A stretch of 64,000 nucleotides of DNA from Tautonia sociabilis (lineage in GTDB: Bacteria; Planctomycetota; Planctomycetia; Isosphaerales; Isosphaeraceae): NCBI RefSeq assembly GCF_003977685.1, contig NZ_RYZH01000010.1:1-64000 (forward strand), read 5' to 3'. The position numbers and the translations under genes are program-made. Positions within the stretch are counted from its first letter, which is position 1. Every line of letters begins with the position of its first letter. The notes under the pieces were generated by a model. That model saw nothing but the letters and a program-made list of their open reading frames with translations, searched no databases and had not been told where the DNA came from. Below are positions 47,252-56,940 of the stretch, in pieces.

Positions 47252-50200
47252 ATGACCGAGACGCTCGACCGCCGGATCGCCGGACTCCGAGGCCGCCTCC
47301 GCCGGGTCCTCGCGCTGCGAGGGCTCTGCTGGACGGCCTTCGCCGCGGTGATGGCCTTCATCGCGATCACCTGGGTCGACTGGCTCGTCCCGCTGGCCTG
47401 GGACGTCCGCCTCGCCGCCCTGGCCATCGCCGTGGCGGTCGTCGGCCTGGTCGCCTGGCGAGAGCTGGTCCGGCCGCTGTCGGTGCCGTTCGACGACCTG
47501 AGGCTCGCCCTGCTGATCGAACGCCGGTGGCCGCACCTCAACGAGCGGCTCTCCAGCACGATCGCCTTCCTCAAGGCGAGGGGGGCGCCCGACGCCGACG
47601 ACGGCCGGTACGGCTCCGAGGCACTCCGAGAGCTGACGATCTCCCAGGCCATGCGGGAGATTGAGGCGATCGACTTCGGCCAGGTGATCGACCCCCGGCC
47701 GATGCGCCTGGCGGGACTGCTGGCCGGCTGGGCGGTCGTGGTCCTGGCGGCCGAGACGGCGATGGCCCCCGAGTTCCAGTCGATCGCGACGCGGCGGTTC
47801 CTGCTCGGCGAGGTTTCCTGGCCGAAGCGGACGGAACTGACCGTAACCGAGGCGCCGAGAAAGATCGCCCGGGGAATGCCCTACGAACTGGTCGCCACCG
47901 CTGGCGTCGGGAGGGAACTGCCCGTGGTGCCTCCCCGGGCGTGGTTCGAGGCGCTCGGGCACGTCGTCCCTCCGCTGACGCTGCTCGAGGACGCCGTTCA
48001 GGGAAGGGGCCCCGGGTCGGCCCGCGTCTCGTACCGCTTCGACGACGGGGAGACCGTCAGCTCCCCGCTCCGCCCGGACGAGGACGGCACCTTCCACGGC
48101 CGGCTCGACGTGGTGAACCGGTCGTTTCGGTTCTACGTGACCGCCGGAGACGACGCGACCGACTGGATCGACGTCGAGGTCGTCCCGCCTCCGACGCTCG
48201 ATCGGGTCCAGGTCCAGGTGCTCCCCCCAGCCTACACCCGGCCGTTCGCCTCGGACGAGGAGCGGGAGGCCGCCGTTGAGACGCTGGCCCCGGACCTGAC
48301 CCAGGTGCGGGCGCTGGAGGGGTCTCTCGTCCGCTTCTCGGCGACGGCGAACAAGCCGTTGGCCTCCGCCGAACTGATGGATGACGACCGCCCCACCGGG
48401 CTGGAGGTCGCGCTGCGGGGAGACGGATCGACGCTGGAGGCGACGCTGGAGGTCCGCGGGGCGGGCTCGTTCTGGTTCGCGCTGACGGATCGGGACGGGT
48501 TCACGAATCCGGAAGCAACCCGGTACGAACTCCGGTCGATCGTCGACTCGGCGCCGCTGTCCCTGATCGTCGAGCCGCAGTTCGACGTGAGCGTGCCCGC
48601 TTCGGCCGTCGTGCCGATCCGGATCCGGGCGGAGGACGACTTCGGGCTCCAGTTGATCCGGCTGCTCTATACCGTCTCCGCGCCGGAGTCGGCCGACGCG
48701 ACTGACCACGTGATCCCGCTCTGGGCGGCGGAGAAGACGGTCGACGCGGGACGAGCGCAGGAGCAGGAGGTCGATTACCGACTCGACCTGGCACCGATGG
48801 CCCTGCCTCCGGGCACGATCATCACCGCCTTCGCCGAGGCCCGAGACTTCTTCACCAGCCCCGAGGACGCCGGCCCTCATCTGACCCGCAGCCGTCCCCT
48901 GCGCATCCGGGTCATCTCGGACGAGGAGTTCCGCACCCAGCTCGACGACCGCCGGCGAGAGATCCGCGACGAGATCGCGCGCATCGCCGAGATGCAGAAG
49001 CTCGCCATGCCTCCGGTCCGCGAGGCGATCACGGAGCTGGACGCCTCGGGGAAGGTCGAGGACCAGACCGGGGAACAGCTGCGCGAGGCATTGGTCATGC
49101 AGCGGCAGGTCGGCGGCCGGCTCGACGATTCGGGCAACGGCCTCTCCGACCGCCTCCAGCGCTTCCTCGACGAACTGGAGAACGCCCGGGTTGGCGACCC
49201 GGAGGTCGCCGACCAGATGAGGCGGATGAAGGAGACCGTCGACCGCCTCCGAGCCGAGCACGTCCGGCCGGCCGAGCAGGGGATCGGCCGGGCCCTCCGC
49301 GACCTCGAACCGCAGGCCGGCGCCGACGCGGCCCCGGCCGCCGACCAGCCAGGGGAACCGGGAGCCCCTCCGCCCTCCTCCCCCGAGGAGGAAGCCGGCG
49401 CCCCTCCCGAGCCGTCCGGCGCTCCGGCCGAGGGTGCGGCACCGGCCGACGCCGAGGCCCCCTCCGAGCCCGCGACCGACGCCCGGCAGGCTCTCGACGA
49501 GTCCCGGGAGAGCCAGCAGGAGATCGCCCGGGAGCTGGACACCATGCTCCAGGGGCTGAGCGAGTTCGAGACGCTCCGGGGCGTCACCCGAGAGGCCGAG
49601 CGGCTGCTGAACGACCAGCAGTCGGTCTCGAAGGAGACTCGGGAGAAGGCGACCGACCCCGAGTTGATGGGAAAACGGCCCGAGGAGCTGACCGCCGAGC
49701 AAAAAGCCGAACTCCAGAACCTCGCCAACCGCCAGCGGGACGTCGCCCAGGAGCTTCAGGATCTCGCCGGTCGGATGAGCGAGCTGAACCAGGGGCTCGC
49801 CGAGAGTGATCCGCTGGCCGCCGAGGCGCTCAAGGACGCCCTCGACCAGCTCCAGCGGCAGGGAACCGCCGCCGGGCTCCGCCAGGCCTCCGAGCAGGTC
49901 GAGCGCAACCAGATGGGCCCCGCCGGCCAGAACCAGGACCGGGGCCAGGAGGCGATCCAGGACCTCGTCGACTCGCTCAAGAACCGCAGGGAAAACGACC
50001 TGGAGCGGCTGGTCAAGCAGCTCAAGGAGACGAGGGCCGAACTCGCCCAGGCGCAGCTCAGGCAGAAGGACCTCCTCGAACGGACCCAGCAGGCTCGCGG
50101 CCCGCAGGGGCAAGACGGCCAGCAGGGGAATCCCCCCCAGGGCGGCCAACCCCAGGGGGCCCAGCAGGCCGGACAACAGGGACAGCAAGGCCAGCAAGGG

Positions 50201-51145
50201 GACCAGGGCGAGCAGGACCGGCTCCAGCAGCTCGCGAAGGAACAGGAGCAGCTCGAACAGGAGTTGCGAAGGCAGCTCCAGAAGCTGCGAAAGCTCCGAG
50301 CCGAGCAGGCCGCCCGCGCCGGCTCGAGGGCCGCGGGACGCATGGCCAACGCCGGGCAGAACCTGGAAGAGGGGGACGGCGAGGAGGCCGAACAGGCCGA
50401 GGAAGACGCCCTGCGCGACCTCGACCAGGCGATCGAGGACACCGATCAGGCGATCCAAGAGGCGCAGGACCGCCTGCTCATGGAGCAGTTTGCCAGGATC
50501 CGGGACCTGCTCCGGGCGTACAATGACCGTCAGAAGCGGTTACTGGAGGAGACGGTCGCCTTCGAGACCCGCCGAGAGGCCAGCGGCGGCCGACTCTCCC
50601 GGGCGGACAGCTTCGACGTCCGCAACCTGGGCCGCGCCCAGGCCGGGCTGAAGGACGAATCGGAATCGCTCATCGAGCGGCTCGACGGCGCCCCCGTCTT
50701 CCAGCTCTCGCTGAAGCGGGCAACCGAGCGAATGGCCGAGGCCGCCGATCGACTCAGCAAGATCCAGACCGGCCCGGACACGCAGCGGGCCGAGGAAGAA
50801 GCCTCCCGATGGCTCGATCGCCTGGTCGCCTCGCTCAACCCCCCGGAGGACGAGGAAGAGCAGGGCGGCCAGCAGCAACCGCAGCAGGGCGGCGGCCAGG
50901 GCCAACCCGGGCAGGGGAACCAGGGAGACGGCATCCCGGCCGAGGCCCAGATCCGAATGCTGCGGGCCATGCAAGAAGACATCAACATCCGCACCCAGGA
51001 GCTGGACGAGCTGAAGAACCGAGACGAGCCGCTCACCGAGGCCCAGGAACGCGAGTTCGTCCGCCTGGAGGAAGACCAGCACACCATCGCCGACCTGCTC
51101 CGAGACCTGATCCAACCCAAGCGGCCCGACGGCCTGGAGGACTGA
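47252..51145 (+). CDS. Giant DUF4175-like membrane coiled-coil protein with Gln/Gly-rich segment
   Basis: 1297 residues. Two TM helices near the start (about 24-75) and one at about 155-172 anchor it; the middle (about 200-540) has repeated Ig-like sandwich pieces, and the last 750 residues are mostly coiled coil. An extremely Gln/Gly-rich low-complexity tract (about 950-990, for example GQQGQQGQQGDQGEQ) and a second one near 1205-1225 sit between helices. This matches the long DUF4175-type proteins of Bat-like clusters. Stop and next start are three bases apart. A tethering or spacing role in the envelope is inferred. Confidence 0.85.
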   Translation: MTETLDRRIAGLRGRLRRVLALRGLCWTAFAAVMAFIAITWVDWLVPLAWDVRLAALAIAVAVVGLVAWRELVRPLSVPFDDLRLALLIERRWPHLNERLSSTIAFLKARGAPDADDGRYGSEALRELTISQAMREIEAIDFGQVIDPRPMRLAGLLAGWAVVVLAAETAMAPEFQSIATRRFLLGEVSWPKRTELTVTEAPRKIARGMPYELVATAGVGRELPVVPPRAWFEALGHVVPPLTLLEDAVQGRGPGSARVSYRFDDGETVSSPLRPDEDGTFHGRLDVVNRSFRFYVTAGDDATDWIDVEVVPPPTLDRVQVQVLPPAYTRPFASDEEREAAVETLAPDLTQVRALEGSLVRFSATANKPLASAELMDDDRPTGLEVALRGDGSTLEATLEVRGAGSFWFALTDRDGFTNPEATRYELRSIVDSAPLSLIVEPQFDVSVPASAVVPIRIRAEDDFGLQLIRLLYTVSAPESADATDHVIPLWAAEKTVDAGRAQEQEVDYRLDLAPMALPPGTIITAFAEARDFFTSPEDAGPHLTRSRPLRIRVISDEEFRTQLDDRRREIRDEIARIAEMQKLAMPPVREAITELDASGKVEDQTGEQLREALVMQRQVGGRLDDSGNGLSDRLQRFLDELENARVGDPEVADQMRRMKETVDRLRAEHVRPAEQGIGRALRDLEPQAGADAAPAADQPGEPGAPPPSSPEEEAGAPPEPSGAPAEGAAPADAEAPSEPATDARQALDESRESQQEIARELDTMLQGLSEFETLRGVTREAERLLNDQQSVSKETREKATDPELMGKRPEELTAEQKAELQNLANRQRDVAQELQDLAGRMSELNQGLAESDPLAAEALKDALDQLQRQGTAAGLRQASEQVERNQMGPAGQNQDRGQEAIQDLVDSLKNRRENDLERLVKQLKETRAELAQAQLRQKDLLERTQQARGPQGQDGQQGNPPQGGQPQGAQQAGQQGQQGQQGDQGEQDRLQQLAKEQEQLEQELRRQLQKLRKLRAEQAARAGSRAAGRMANAGQNLEEGDGEEAEQAEEDALRDLDQAIEDTDQAIQEAQDRLLMEQFARIRDLLRAYNDRQKRLLEETVAFETRREASGGRLSRADSFDVRNLGRAQAGLKDESESLIERLDGAPVFQLSLKRATERMAEAADRLSKIQTGPDTQRAEEEASRWLDRLVASLNPPEDEEEQGGQQQPQQGGGQGQPGQGNQGDGIPAEAQIRMLRAMQEDINIRTQELDELKNRDEPLTEAQEREFVRLEEDQHTIADLLRDLIQPKRPDGLED

Positions 51146-51148
51146 CCC

Positions 51149-52063
51149 ATGCCCGCCTTCCGACCGACCTCCCTGGCGTCGGCCCTCGTCCTCGCCGCCG
51201 TGCTCCCGCACGGCATCGCCGGGGCCCAGGACGACGCGCTGGACAAGCTGCTGGAGGAGATCCAGGCCGGCTCCCAGCCCGATACCGATCCCGATGCCGG
51301 GGCCAAGCCCCCGGCCGACAACGAGGCCAGCCCGGACGATCCCAAGCCCGACTCGCCTCCCGGCGCGCTCGGCGAACAAGACAAGGACGTCGACGACCTG
51401 CTCCAGGGACTGCTCGGCCCCCGCGACGACCGCCCCGACGCCGCCGGCCCGGCCCCCTCGGACCTCGGCCCGGACCTCTTGCCCGACGTCCCCGACCAGC
51501 TCCGAGACGACGCTCGGCAGGAGCTTCCCGAGGAGCAGCAGGCGTTCGACGACTACCTCCGCCGACTGCTCGGCCGCATCGACCCACCCAAGAACCAGGG
51601 CGAGCAGGGCCAGCAGGAGGAGGAGAGCGGACCCCTCTCCGAAGCCATGAGGAAGATGCGGGACGTCGAGAAGCGGCTCGCCGAACTCGACACCGGAGAG
51701 CAGACCCGGGAGCAGCAGCAGCGGATCATCCAGGAATTCGACGAGTTGCTCCGCCGCATCCGACAGATCCAGCAGCAACAGCAACAACAACAGCAGCAGC
51801 GCACCGAGATGGCCGGCCAGCAGCCCCGGCAGCAGCAGGACCAGGACCCGACCGGCGAGAGCAACAACCAGCAAAACGGCGCCCCGCCGAGAACCCCCGA
51901 GCAAAACCCCGCCCTGGTCAACGCCAAGGACACCTGGGGACACCTCCAGGACTCGCTCCGGGAGGTCATGGGGAACGTCAGCCGGATGATGCCGCTGGAC
52001 GGCAAACGGGACCTGATCGAGCGCTACTTCCTCTCGGTGGCCAAGAAGAGCGTGGAGCACTGA
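51149..52063 (+). CDS. Exported coiled-coil protein with polyglutamine tract
   Basis: 304 residues. Signal peptide MPAFRPTSLASALVLAAVLPHGIAGA, then a disordered Asp/Pro-rich region (30-110), a helical region, ten consecutive glutamines (51770-51799, mixed CAG/CAA) and a Gln/Asn-rich stretch. The conserved helical end reads DTWGHLQDSLREVMGNVSRMMPLDGKRDLIERYF. It shares the Gln-rich style of the previous gene and is coupled to it (three-base gap). No enzyme motif; probably a structural partner of the coiled-coil protein. Confidence 0.75.
   Translation: MPAFRPTSLASALVLAAVLPHGIAGAQDDALDKLLEEIQAGSQPDTDPDAGAKPPADNEASPDDPKPDSPPGALGEQDKDVDDLLQGLLGPRDDRPDAAGPAPSDLGPDLLPDVPDQLRDDARQELPEEQQAFDDYLRRLLGRIDPPKNQGEQGQQEEESGPLSEAMRKMRDVEKRLAELDTGEQTREQQQRIIQEFDELLRRIRQIQQQQQQQQQQRTEMAGQQPRQQQDQDPTGESNNQQNGAPPRTPEQNPALVNAKDTWGHLQDSLREVMGNVSRMMPLDGKRDLIERYFLSVAKKSVEH
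51770..51799 (+). repeat. CAG/CAA tract encoding ten glutamines
   Basis: Ten codons CAG-CAG-CAA-CAG-CAA-CAA-CAA-CAG-CAG-CAG, mixed, so prone to less slippage than pure CAG but still a low-complexity repeat within the polyglutamine protein gene. Confidence 0.9.
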
Positions 52064-52093
52064 CCGGTGTCGGCGCCTTCAGGAGTCTCCGGC

Positions 52094-53188
52094 ATGAGCA
52101 GGATCGATCGAGGGATCAACGTCTCCCGACGCCGCTTCGTCCGGCTGGCGATGCTCGGGGCCGGGGCCCTCGGCCTGACTCGAGCCTCGGCCCGAGCGGG
52201 CCTGGCCCAGGACGACGGCTTCCGCGAGGGCCGAACCGGGGTGATCCCCGAGGGGGCCGAGGCGCTGGTCGACGACCGGACCTACCGGGCCATCGAGAGC
52301 GGCCTCTCCTGGCTGGCCGACAACCAGGCGGCCGACGGGTCGTACGGCAGCGGCTCCTACCGGGTGGCGATCACCAGCCTGGCCGGCATCGCGTTCATGG
52401 GAAGCGGCTCGTCGCCGGGCCGGGGCCCGTATGGTCGAACGATCGACGAGGCCCTCGGCTACGTCATCTCCTGCGCCGATGCGTCGGGGTTTGTCTCCAG
52501 CCCTCCCCCCTCGAACAACCCGATGTACGGCCACGGCTTCGCCACCCTCTTCCTGGCCGAGGCGTACGGGATGTCGCGGCGGTCCGAACTGCGCCCGGTG
52601 CTGGAGCGGGCCGTCCGGCTGATCATCGACACCCAGAACGAGGAAGGGGGCTGGCGCTACCAGCCGGTCCGAGACGACGCCGACCTCTCCGTGACCATTT
52701 GCCAGATCAACGCCCTCCGAGCCGCCCGGAACGCCGGCCTGTTCATCCCCAAGGAAACGGTCGAGGCCTGCATCGACTACGTCAAGCAGGCCCAGAACCC
52801 CGACGGCGGCTTCCGCTACATGCTCCGAGGGGGCTCCAGCGCCTTCCCCCGGTCGGCCGCCGGCGTGGTCGCCCTGTACAGCGCCGCCGTGTACGACGAC
52901 CGGGCGGTGGACGACGGGATCGACTACCTGAAGCAGCATCGCCCCGACGACCGCTTCCTCCGCCGCCTTCCCCATTACTTCTACGGGCACTACTACGCCG
53001 CCCAGGCCATGTGGATCCGGGGAGGCAACGACTGGAACAACTGGTACCCGGCCATCCGAGACGAGCTGATCGGCGACCAGGAGCCCGACGGATCCTGGGC
53101 CGACGGGTTCGGCCCGGCGTACGGCACGGCGATGGCCCTGATCATCCTGCAGTTCCCCTTCAGTTGCCTGCCGATCTTCCAGCGCTAG
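52094..53188 (+). CDS. Tat-exported squalene-cyclase/prenyltransferase-like alpha-toroid protein
   Basis: 364 residues from ATG at 52094 (AGGAG eight bases upstream); a GTG at 52067 is less likely. Twin-arginine signal VSRRRFVRLAMLGAGALGL. Six or so repeats of the QW-like type: LSWLADNQAADGSYGSG, DTQNEEGGWRYQP, VKQAQNPDGGFRYM, IGDQEPDGSWADG. This is the alpha/alpha barrel of squalene cyclases and protein prenyltransferases, but the catalytic DxDD motif is not seen, so it is a binding or structural relative. Last tightly spaced gene of the Bat-like run (30 bp gap). Confidence 0.85.
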   Translation: MSRIDRGINVSRRRFVRLAMLGAGALGLTRASARAGLAQDDGFREGRTGVIPEGAEALVDDRTYRAIESGLSWLADNQAADGSYGSGSYRVAITSLAGIAFMGSGSSPGRGPYGRTIDEALGYVISCADASGFVSSPPPSNNPMYGHGFATLFLAEAYGMSRRSELRPVLERAVRLIIDTQNEEGGWRYQPVRDDADLSVTICQINALRAARNAGLFIPKETVEACIDYVKQAQNPDGGFRYMLRGGSSAFPRSAAGVVALYSAAVYDDRAVDDGIDYLKQHRPDDRFLRRLPHYFYGHYYAAQAMWIRGGNDWNNWYPAIRDELIGDQEPDGSWADGFGPAYGTAMALIILQFPFSCLPIFQR

Positions 53189-53252
53189 GGACCAGGTCCC
53201 GCCTTCCCGCATCCACGGGCGCCGAACGACCGAACGACCGACGAGGGGTTCG

Positions 53253-54524
53253 ATGACCACGAGCACCGCCGTTTCCCTCGCCCTCGTGCTGCTCGCGATG
53301 CCGGCGGGAGGGGGATCCCCCGCATTGGAGACGCAGGACGCCCCCGACCCGTTGCCGGGCGATCCGGTCTTCGAGGCGACGATGGCCGACGGCTCGACCG
53401 TCCGGGGCCGAATCCGATCGCTCTCGGCCGACGGCCGGCTCGAGCTGGCCGGGGAGGACGGGGACGCTCGAACGGTACCGGCCGGGGAGGTGGTCAAGCT
53501 CTCCCGGGGAATCCCCCCCTCGTCCCGGGTCTCCCCCGACGGCCCGGTGCTGGTCTTCCCCGGAGGAGACCAGATCCGGGGTCAACTCGACTCGGCCGAC
53601 GAGCGCGAGGTGGTCCTCCGATCGAGCATCGTGGGCGAGTTGAACGTGCCGCTGGACGCGGTGCTCGGGTTCACGGTCCGGGCCATCCCGGAGAAGAAGG
53701 CCGAGGCGAGGACGATCGCCACCTTGCGGTCCGAGCCCAGAACGTCCGATCTCCTGCTCCTGGAGAACGGGGACCGCCGCCTCATCACGTTCACCGGCCT
53801 GACCGGGGGAGAGCTCTCCTACCTCGACAGCGACCGGGCGATGCGGCTCCCCCGGGAAACGGTCCTGGCCATCGGTCTCGATCCCGGGCTGGTCCGGGAG
53901 CCGGAGCTTGAGGGGACGTCGCTCGACCTGATCCTCGACGACGGCTCCCGGCTGCGGCTGCTCGGGGCGTCGGCGGCGGGGGCGAGGCTCTCGGGCCAGA
54001 CAACCTTCGGCTCGGAGGTCCAGTTGCCGCTGGACCGGGTCTCAGACGCCTACCTGCTGAGCGATCGGGTCGCGTACCTCTCCGACCTGGAAGCGACCCG
54101 CGAAGTGACTGTCCCCTACATTGGTCCGGCGCGACCGGCCCGGACGGACGGATCGGTGCTGGGGGGACCGCTCGTCGTGGGAGGCCGAACCTACGTTCGG
54201 AGCCTGGGCACCCAGAGCCGGTCGCTGCTGGCCTACCGCCTCGAACCGAACGACCTCCGGTTCCAGGCCCGGATCGCCCTGGACGATGCGGCCGGCCCGC
54301 TGGGGAACGTCGTCTTCCGGGTCCTCGTCGACGGCCAGGAGCGGTTCGCCTCCCCTCCCATCGCCGCCGGAGACGAGCCGATGCCGGTGGACGTCGACCT
54401 CTCCGGGGGGCGGTTCCTCATCCTCGCGACCGAATTTGGCCGAGGGGGAGGGGTCCGGGACTACGCCGCCTGGATCGAGGCCCGGTTGATCCGCGCCCCC
54501 GCGGAGAAGGACGCTGGCAACTAG
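53253..54524 (+). CDS. Exported protein with C-terminal NPCBM-like domain
   Basis: 423 residues with GAGGGG five bases before the ATG. Signal peptide MTTSTAVSLALVLLAMPAGGGSPA. Beta-rich repeats FEATMADGSTVRGRIRSLSADGRLELAGEDG and FPGGDQIRGQLDSADEREVVLRSS resemble tandem SH3-like barrels, followed by a C-terminal NPCBM-like sandwich (about 270-420: PLVVGGRTYVRSLGTQSRSLLAYRL, FRVLVDGQERFASP). NPCBM domains bind carbohydrate. Position 64 bp after the toroid gene suggests the same transcript. Confidence 0.8.
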   Translation: MTTSTAVSLALVLLAMPAGGGSPALETQDAPDPLPGDPVFEATMADGSTVRGRIRSLSADGRLELAGEDGDARTVPAGEVVKLSRGIPPSSRVSPDGPVLVFPGGDQIRGQLDSADEREVVLRSSIVGELNVPLDAVLGFTVRAIPEKKAEARTIATLRSEPRTSDLLLLENGDRRLITFTGLTGGELSYLDSDRAMRLPRETVLAIGLDPGLVREPELEGTSLDLILDDGSRLRLLGASAAGARLSGQTTFGSEVQLPLDRVSDAYLLSDRVAYLSDLEATREVTVPYIGPARPARTDGSVLGGPLVVGGRTYVRSLGTQSRSLLAYRLEPNDLRFQARIALDDAAGPLGNVVFRVLVDGQERFASPPIAAGDEPMPVDVDLSGGRFLILATEFGRGGGVRDYAAWIEARLIRAPAEKDAGN

Positions 54525-54543
54525 GCCAAGCGTCGGGTATCCT
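54515..54543 (+). promoter_or_regulatory. Candidate promoter giving a leaderless kinase mRNA
   Basis: TGGCAA (54515-54520), 17-bp spacer, TATCCT (54538-54543). The predicted start point is 54550, one base before the ATG at 54551, and no Shine-Dalgarno precedes that ATG. The -35 box lies inside the end of the previous gene. Confidence 0.35.
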
Positions 54544-54550
54544 TCCTAGT

Positions 54551-55249
54551 ATGGCAAAACACGTTCCGTCGACCTACGGACCCGATCGGGAACGGCAGCT
54601 GGCGCACCTTGCGTCCAGCGTCGGACATCACATCATCAATGCGTTCAGCGCGGTTGTCAGTAATGCCGAGATCCTGCTGCTGTCGAGCCCTTCGGACGCG
54701 GACGGCGAACTGGCGTCGATGGTCGATGTGATCGTCAATGTTTCGGTGAAAGCCTCGGGCGTGGCGCGGAGGTTGATCGATTTCACCCGGCAGTCGACCA
54801 AGCCGGTCGAGGAGCTGGTGGACCTCGGAGGGATCATCCGGGAGGTCGTCTCGGAGCTCGGCAAGGCGCACCCCCAGGTTTCCTGGTCGGTCGACTGCCG
54901 GGCGCTGACCCCCATGTCGGGGGATCCCGAGCAGCTCCGTCCGATGTTCGCCTACCTGCTGCTCAACGCGATCGAGGCCCTGCCGGCGGGAGGCGGAAGA
55001 ATCGCCATCCGGGGCCTGGTCGAGCAACCGGAGTGGACGACGCTGCTGATCGAGGACGAGGGCGCAGGCATGGACGCGATCGTCCAAGAGCAGGCCCTGG
55101 AGCCGTTCTTCACGACGAAGCCGGGCCGGCTCGGCATCGGCCTCTGCCTGGCCAATAGCATCTGGAGGAGGCACGGCGGCACGCTTGCCATCAGCAGCCA
55201 GCCGGGTCGGGGAACGACCTTGCGGCTGACGTATCGTCGGGTTTCCTGA
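54551..55249 (+). CDS. Small soluble histidine kinase
   Basis: 232 residues without a sensor domain or TM helix. H-box SSVGHHIINAFSAVVSNAEIL with the phospho-acceptor at His26. The ATPase boxes are intact: N-box LLLNAIEALP, G1 DEGAGMD, F EPFFTTK, G2 GIGLCLA. It would phosphorylate a receiver, plausibly the ANTAR regulator encoded 1.6 kb away. No ribosome site is present, in line with the leaderless promoter. Confidence 0.9.
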   Translation: MAKHVPSTYGPDRERQLAHLASSVGHHIINAFSAVVSNAEILLLSSPSDADGELASMVDVIVNVSVKASGVARRLIDFTRQSTKPVEELVDLGGIIREVVSELGKAHPQVSWSVDCRALTPMSGDPEQLRPMFAYLLLNAIEALPAGGGRIAIRGLVEQPEWTTLLIEDEGAGMDAIVQEQALEPFFTTKPGRLGIGLCLANSIWRRHGGTLAISSQPGRGTTLRLTYRRVS

Positions 55250-55311
55250 GCCCTCCGGGAGGAGTCGGAGCGACTCGGCCGATCGGCGCTCTCCGAGCCG
55301 GGAGATCGGGT

Positions 55312-56106
55312 TCATGCCGAGCAGGAGCGGGGGGGAGCGGCCGGAACCCGGAACCGGACGGCCCGGATGAGCCCGTTGGGGCCCGACTCGGCCCGGATCG
55401 CGATGCCGAGAAGGCGGAGGCGCTCCAGGCTGAGGGCCAGCCGGGAACCAGGGTCGGAGCCGACCTCGCCGAGGCAGACGGCGCGGTTGAACAGAGGATC
55501 GTCCCGCAGACTAGTCAGGTCGGCGATCAGCTCATCGGCGGAGGATTCGAGGGTCAAGAGGACGACGTCGCCGTCGCCCTGGTGCAGGGCCGGGTCCGAG
55601 TCGGTCGCGACGACGAGCGAGACGCCATCTCCCGGCCGGGCGGAGGAGATGGCGAGCGAGGCCCATTCGAGCAGCGCTTCGAGAACCAATCCCCGGTCGG
55701 TGAGGATGGGCCGGATCGGCCCGTCGATGGAGCAGCTCCAGGCGACCCCGAGCCCGAAGGCATCGGGCATCAGTCGGCTGTCGATCTCGGCCAGGAGCTC
55801 GTCGGGCCGGACGGGGCCGGGCTCGGGGAGCGGGATCGCCTCGGCCTGCTCGATGAAGTCGAGGTAGCGGCGAGTCAGCCGGGAGACATCGTCGCACATG
55901 GCCAGCGCGGTGCCCAGGTGCGGGGCGGCCGGCGCCTTCGGGTCGAGGCCGGCGAGCAGGGGCTCAACCGCGTCTCGGATGGCGGCGAGCGGCCGTTCGA
56001 GGTTCGTGCCGACCGCGGCGACGATCGCCTTCAACTCGGCGGCGTCTCGGACCGAGGAGAGGCCCCATCCGGTGGATTGGGGGGCCGGCTCGGGACATCC
56101 TTGCAT
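55312..56106 (-). CDS. Degenerate histidine-kinase-like protein (H-box His lost)
   Basis: 264 residues. The dimerisation helices read ELKAIVAAVGTNLERPLAAIRDAVEPLLAG, which aligns with the S-H-E-L-x-x-P-L H-box, but His is Thr34 and Glu is Asn35. The catalytic domain is eroded: the N, G1, F and G2 boxes are not recognisable, though strand patterns remain (GVSLVVATDS, RFRVPAAPP). Probably a catalytically dead kinase relative acting as adaptor or phosphatase-like partner. It is convergent with the intact kinase and upstream of the ANTAR gene on the minus strand. Confidence 0.7.
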   Translation of the reverse strand: MQGCPEPAPQSTGWGLSSVRDAAELKAIVAAVGTNLERPLAAIRDAVEPLLAGLDPKAPAAPHLGTALAMCDDVSRLTRRYLDFIEQAEAIPLPEPGPVRPDELLAEIDSRLMPDAFGLGVAWSCSIDGPIRPILTDRGLVLEALLEWASLAISSARPGDGVSLVVATDSDPALHQGDGDVVLLTLESSADELIADLTSLRDDPLFNRAVCLGEVGSDPGSRLALSLERLRLLGIAIRAESGPNGLIRAVRFRVPAAPPRSCSA

Positions 56107-56293
56107 GGCTGGTGCCTGGGGAGACAGGTCGGGCCTCCGTTCGGGGGGTGGTTCCGGCCCGGCCTGATGAGTCCGGCCGGCGTGGCCCCGGCCCGAAGGC
56201 CACCGCCCCGTCCAGAGGCTACAGAGGCCGCGCCCGGGATGTCAACGGGCCGGGCCGACGGACGGGAGCGGGCCCGAAGCGGGAGGGCCGGGG

Positions 56294-56863
56294 TCAGATC
56301 AGCTCATGCGCATGGACGATCGTCTCGGCGAGCTTCGCCATGGCGATGCGGCGGTCTTGACTCTCGCGCTGGAGGAAGCGGAAGGCCTCGGCCTCGGAGA
56401 GGTTCCGGCGGGACATGATGATCCCCTTGGCCTTCTCGATCATCTTGCGGTCGCGCAGGGTGGCCTCCAGTTCCTCGCTCCGCTTCTTGTACTGGTCGAG
56501 TTCGCGGGCCTTGGCCACGGCCATCTGGATGGCGGCGTTGAGCGCAGGGCCGGTGACGGGCTTGAGCAGGTACTGGATCGCCCCCTCCTGGATGGCGGCC
56601 TCGACCAGCTCCGGCTGCCCATGAGCCGTGAGGATGATGACGGGAGTGCCCGGATCCTGGGCGATTTGCCGGGCCGCGGAGAGGCCGTCGAGGCCAGGCA
56701 TCTCGATGTCCAGAATCGCCACATCTGGCAAGGTCCGGCGGCACATCTCGATCGCCCGCTGGCCGTCCTCGGCCACGGCGGCAATGCTGTACCCCATCTT
56801 GTTGAGGATCTGCTGGAGGCTCGCCCCGACTTTCCGATCATCGTCGGCGATGAGTACTTTCAT
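56294..56863 (-). CDS. Response regulator with ANTAR RNA-binding output
   Basis: 189 residues. Receiver domain (1-120) with acidic pocket Asp7/Asp8, phospho-acceptor Asp52 (ILDIEMPGLDG) and Lys101 (KPVTG). A linker coiled coil leads to the ANTAR domain (about 127-185: RDRKMIEKAKGIIMSRRNLSEAEAFRFLQRESQDRR). ANTAR proteins (AmiR, NasT, EutV) stop termination by binding two-hexaloop RNA, often in nitrogen metabolism. A sigma-54-like promoter precedes it. Target RNAs are not identified. Confidence 0.95.
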   Translation of the reverse strand: MKVLIADDDRKVGASLQQILNKMGYSIAAVAEDGQRAIEMCRRTLPDVAILDIEMPGLDGLSAARQIAQDPGTPVIILTAHGQPELVEAAIQEGAIQYLLKPVTGPALNAAIQMAVAKARELDQYKKRSEELEATLRDRKMIEKAKGIIMSRRNLSEAEAFRFLQRESQDRRIAMAKLAETIVHAHELI

Positions 56864-56940
56864 CGCGAAGAGCTCCCTTCATCGGTCGCCGTCGCTCTCG
56901 AACGTCCGTAAAGGCGGACCTCGATCGGGGACCCTGATCT

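Noticed and set aside
46937..50458. A 1173-codon minus-strand open frame
   Set aside because: Opposite the coiled-coil and VWA genes; no motif, Leu/Gly-rich shadow of a Gln-rich reading.
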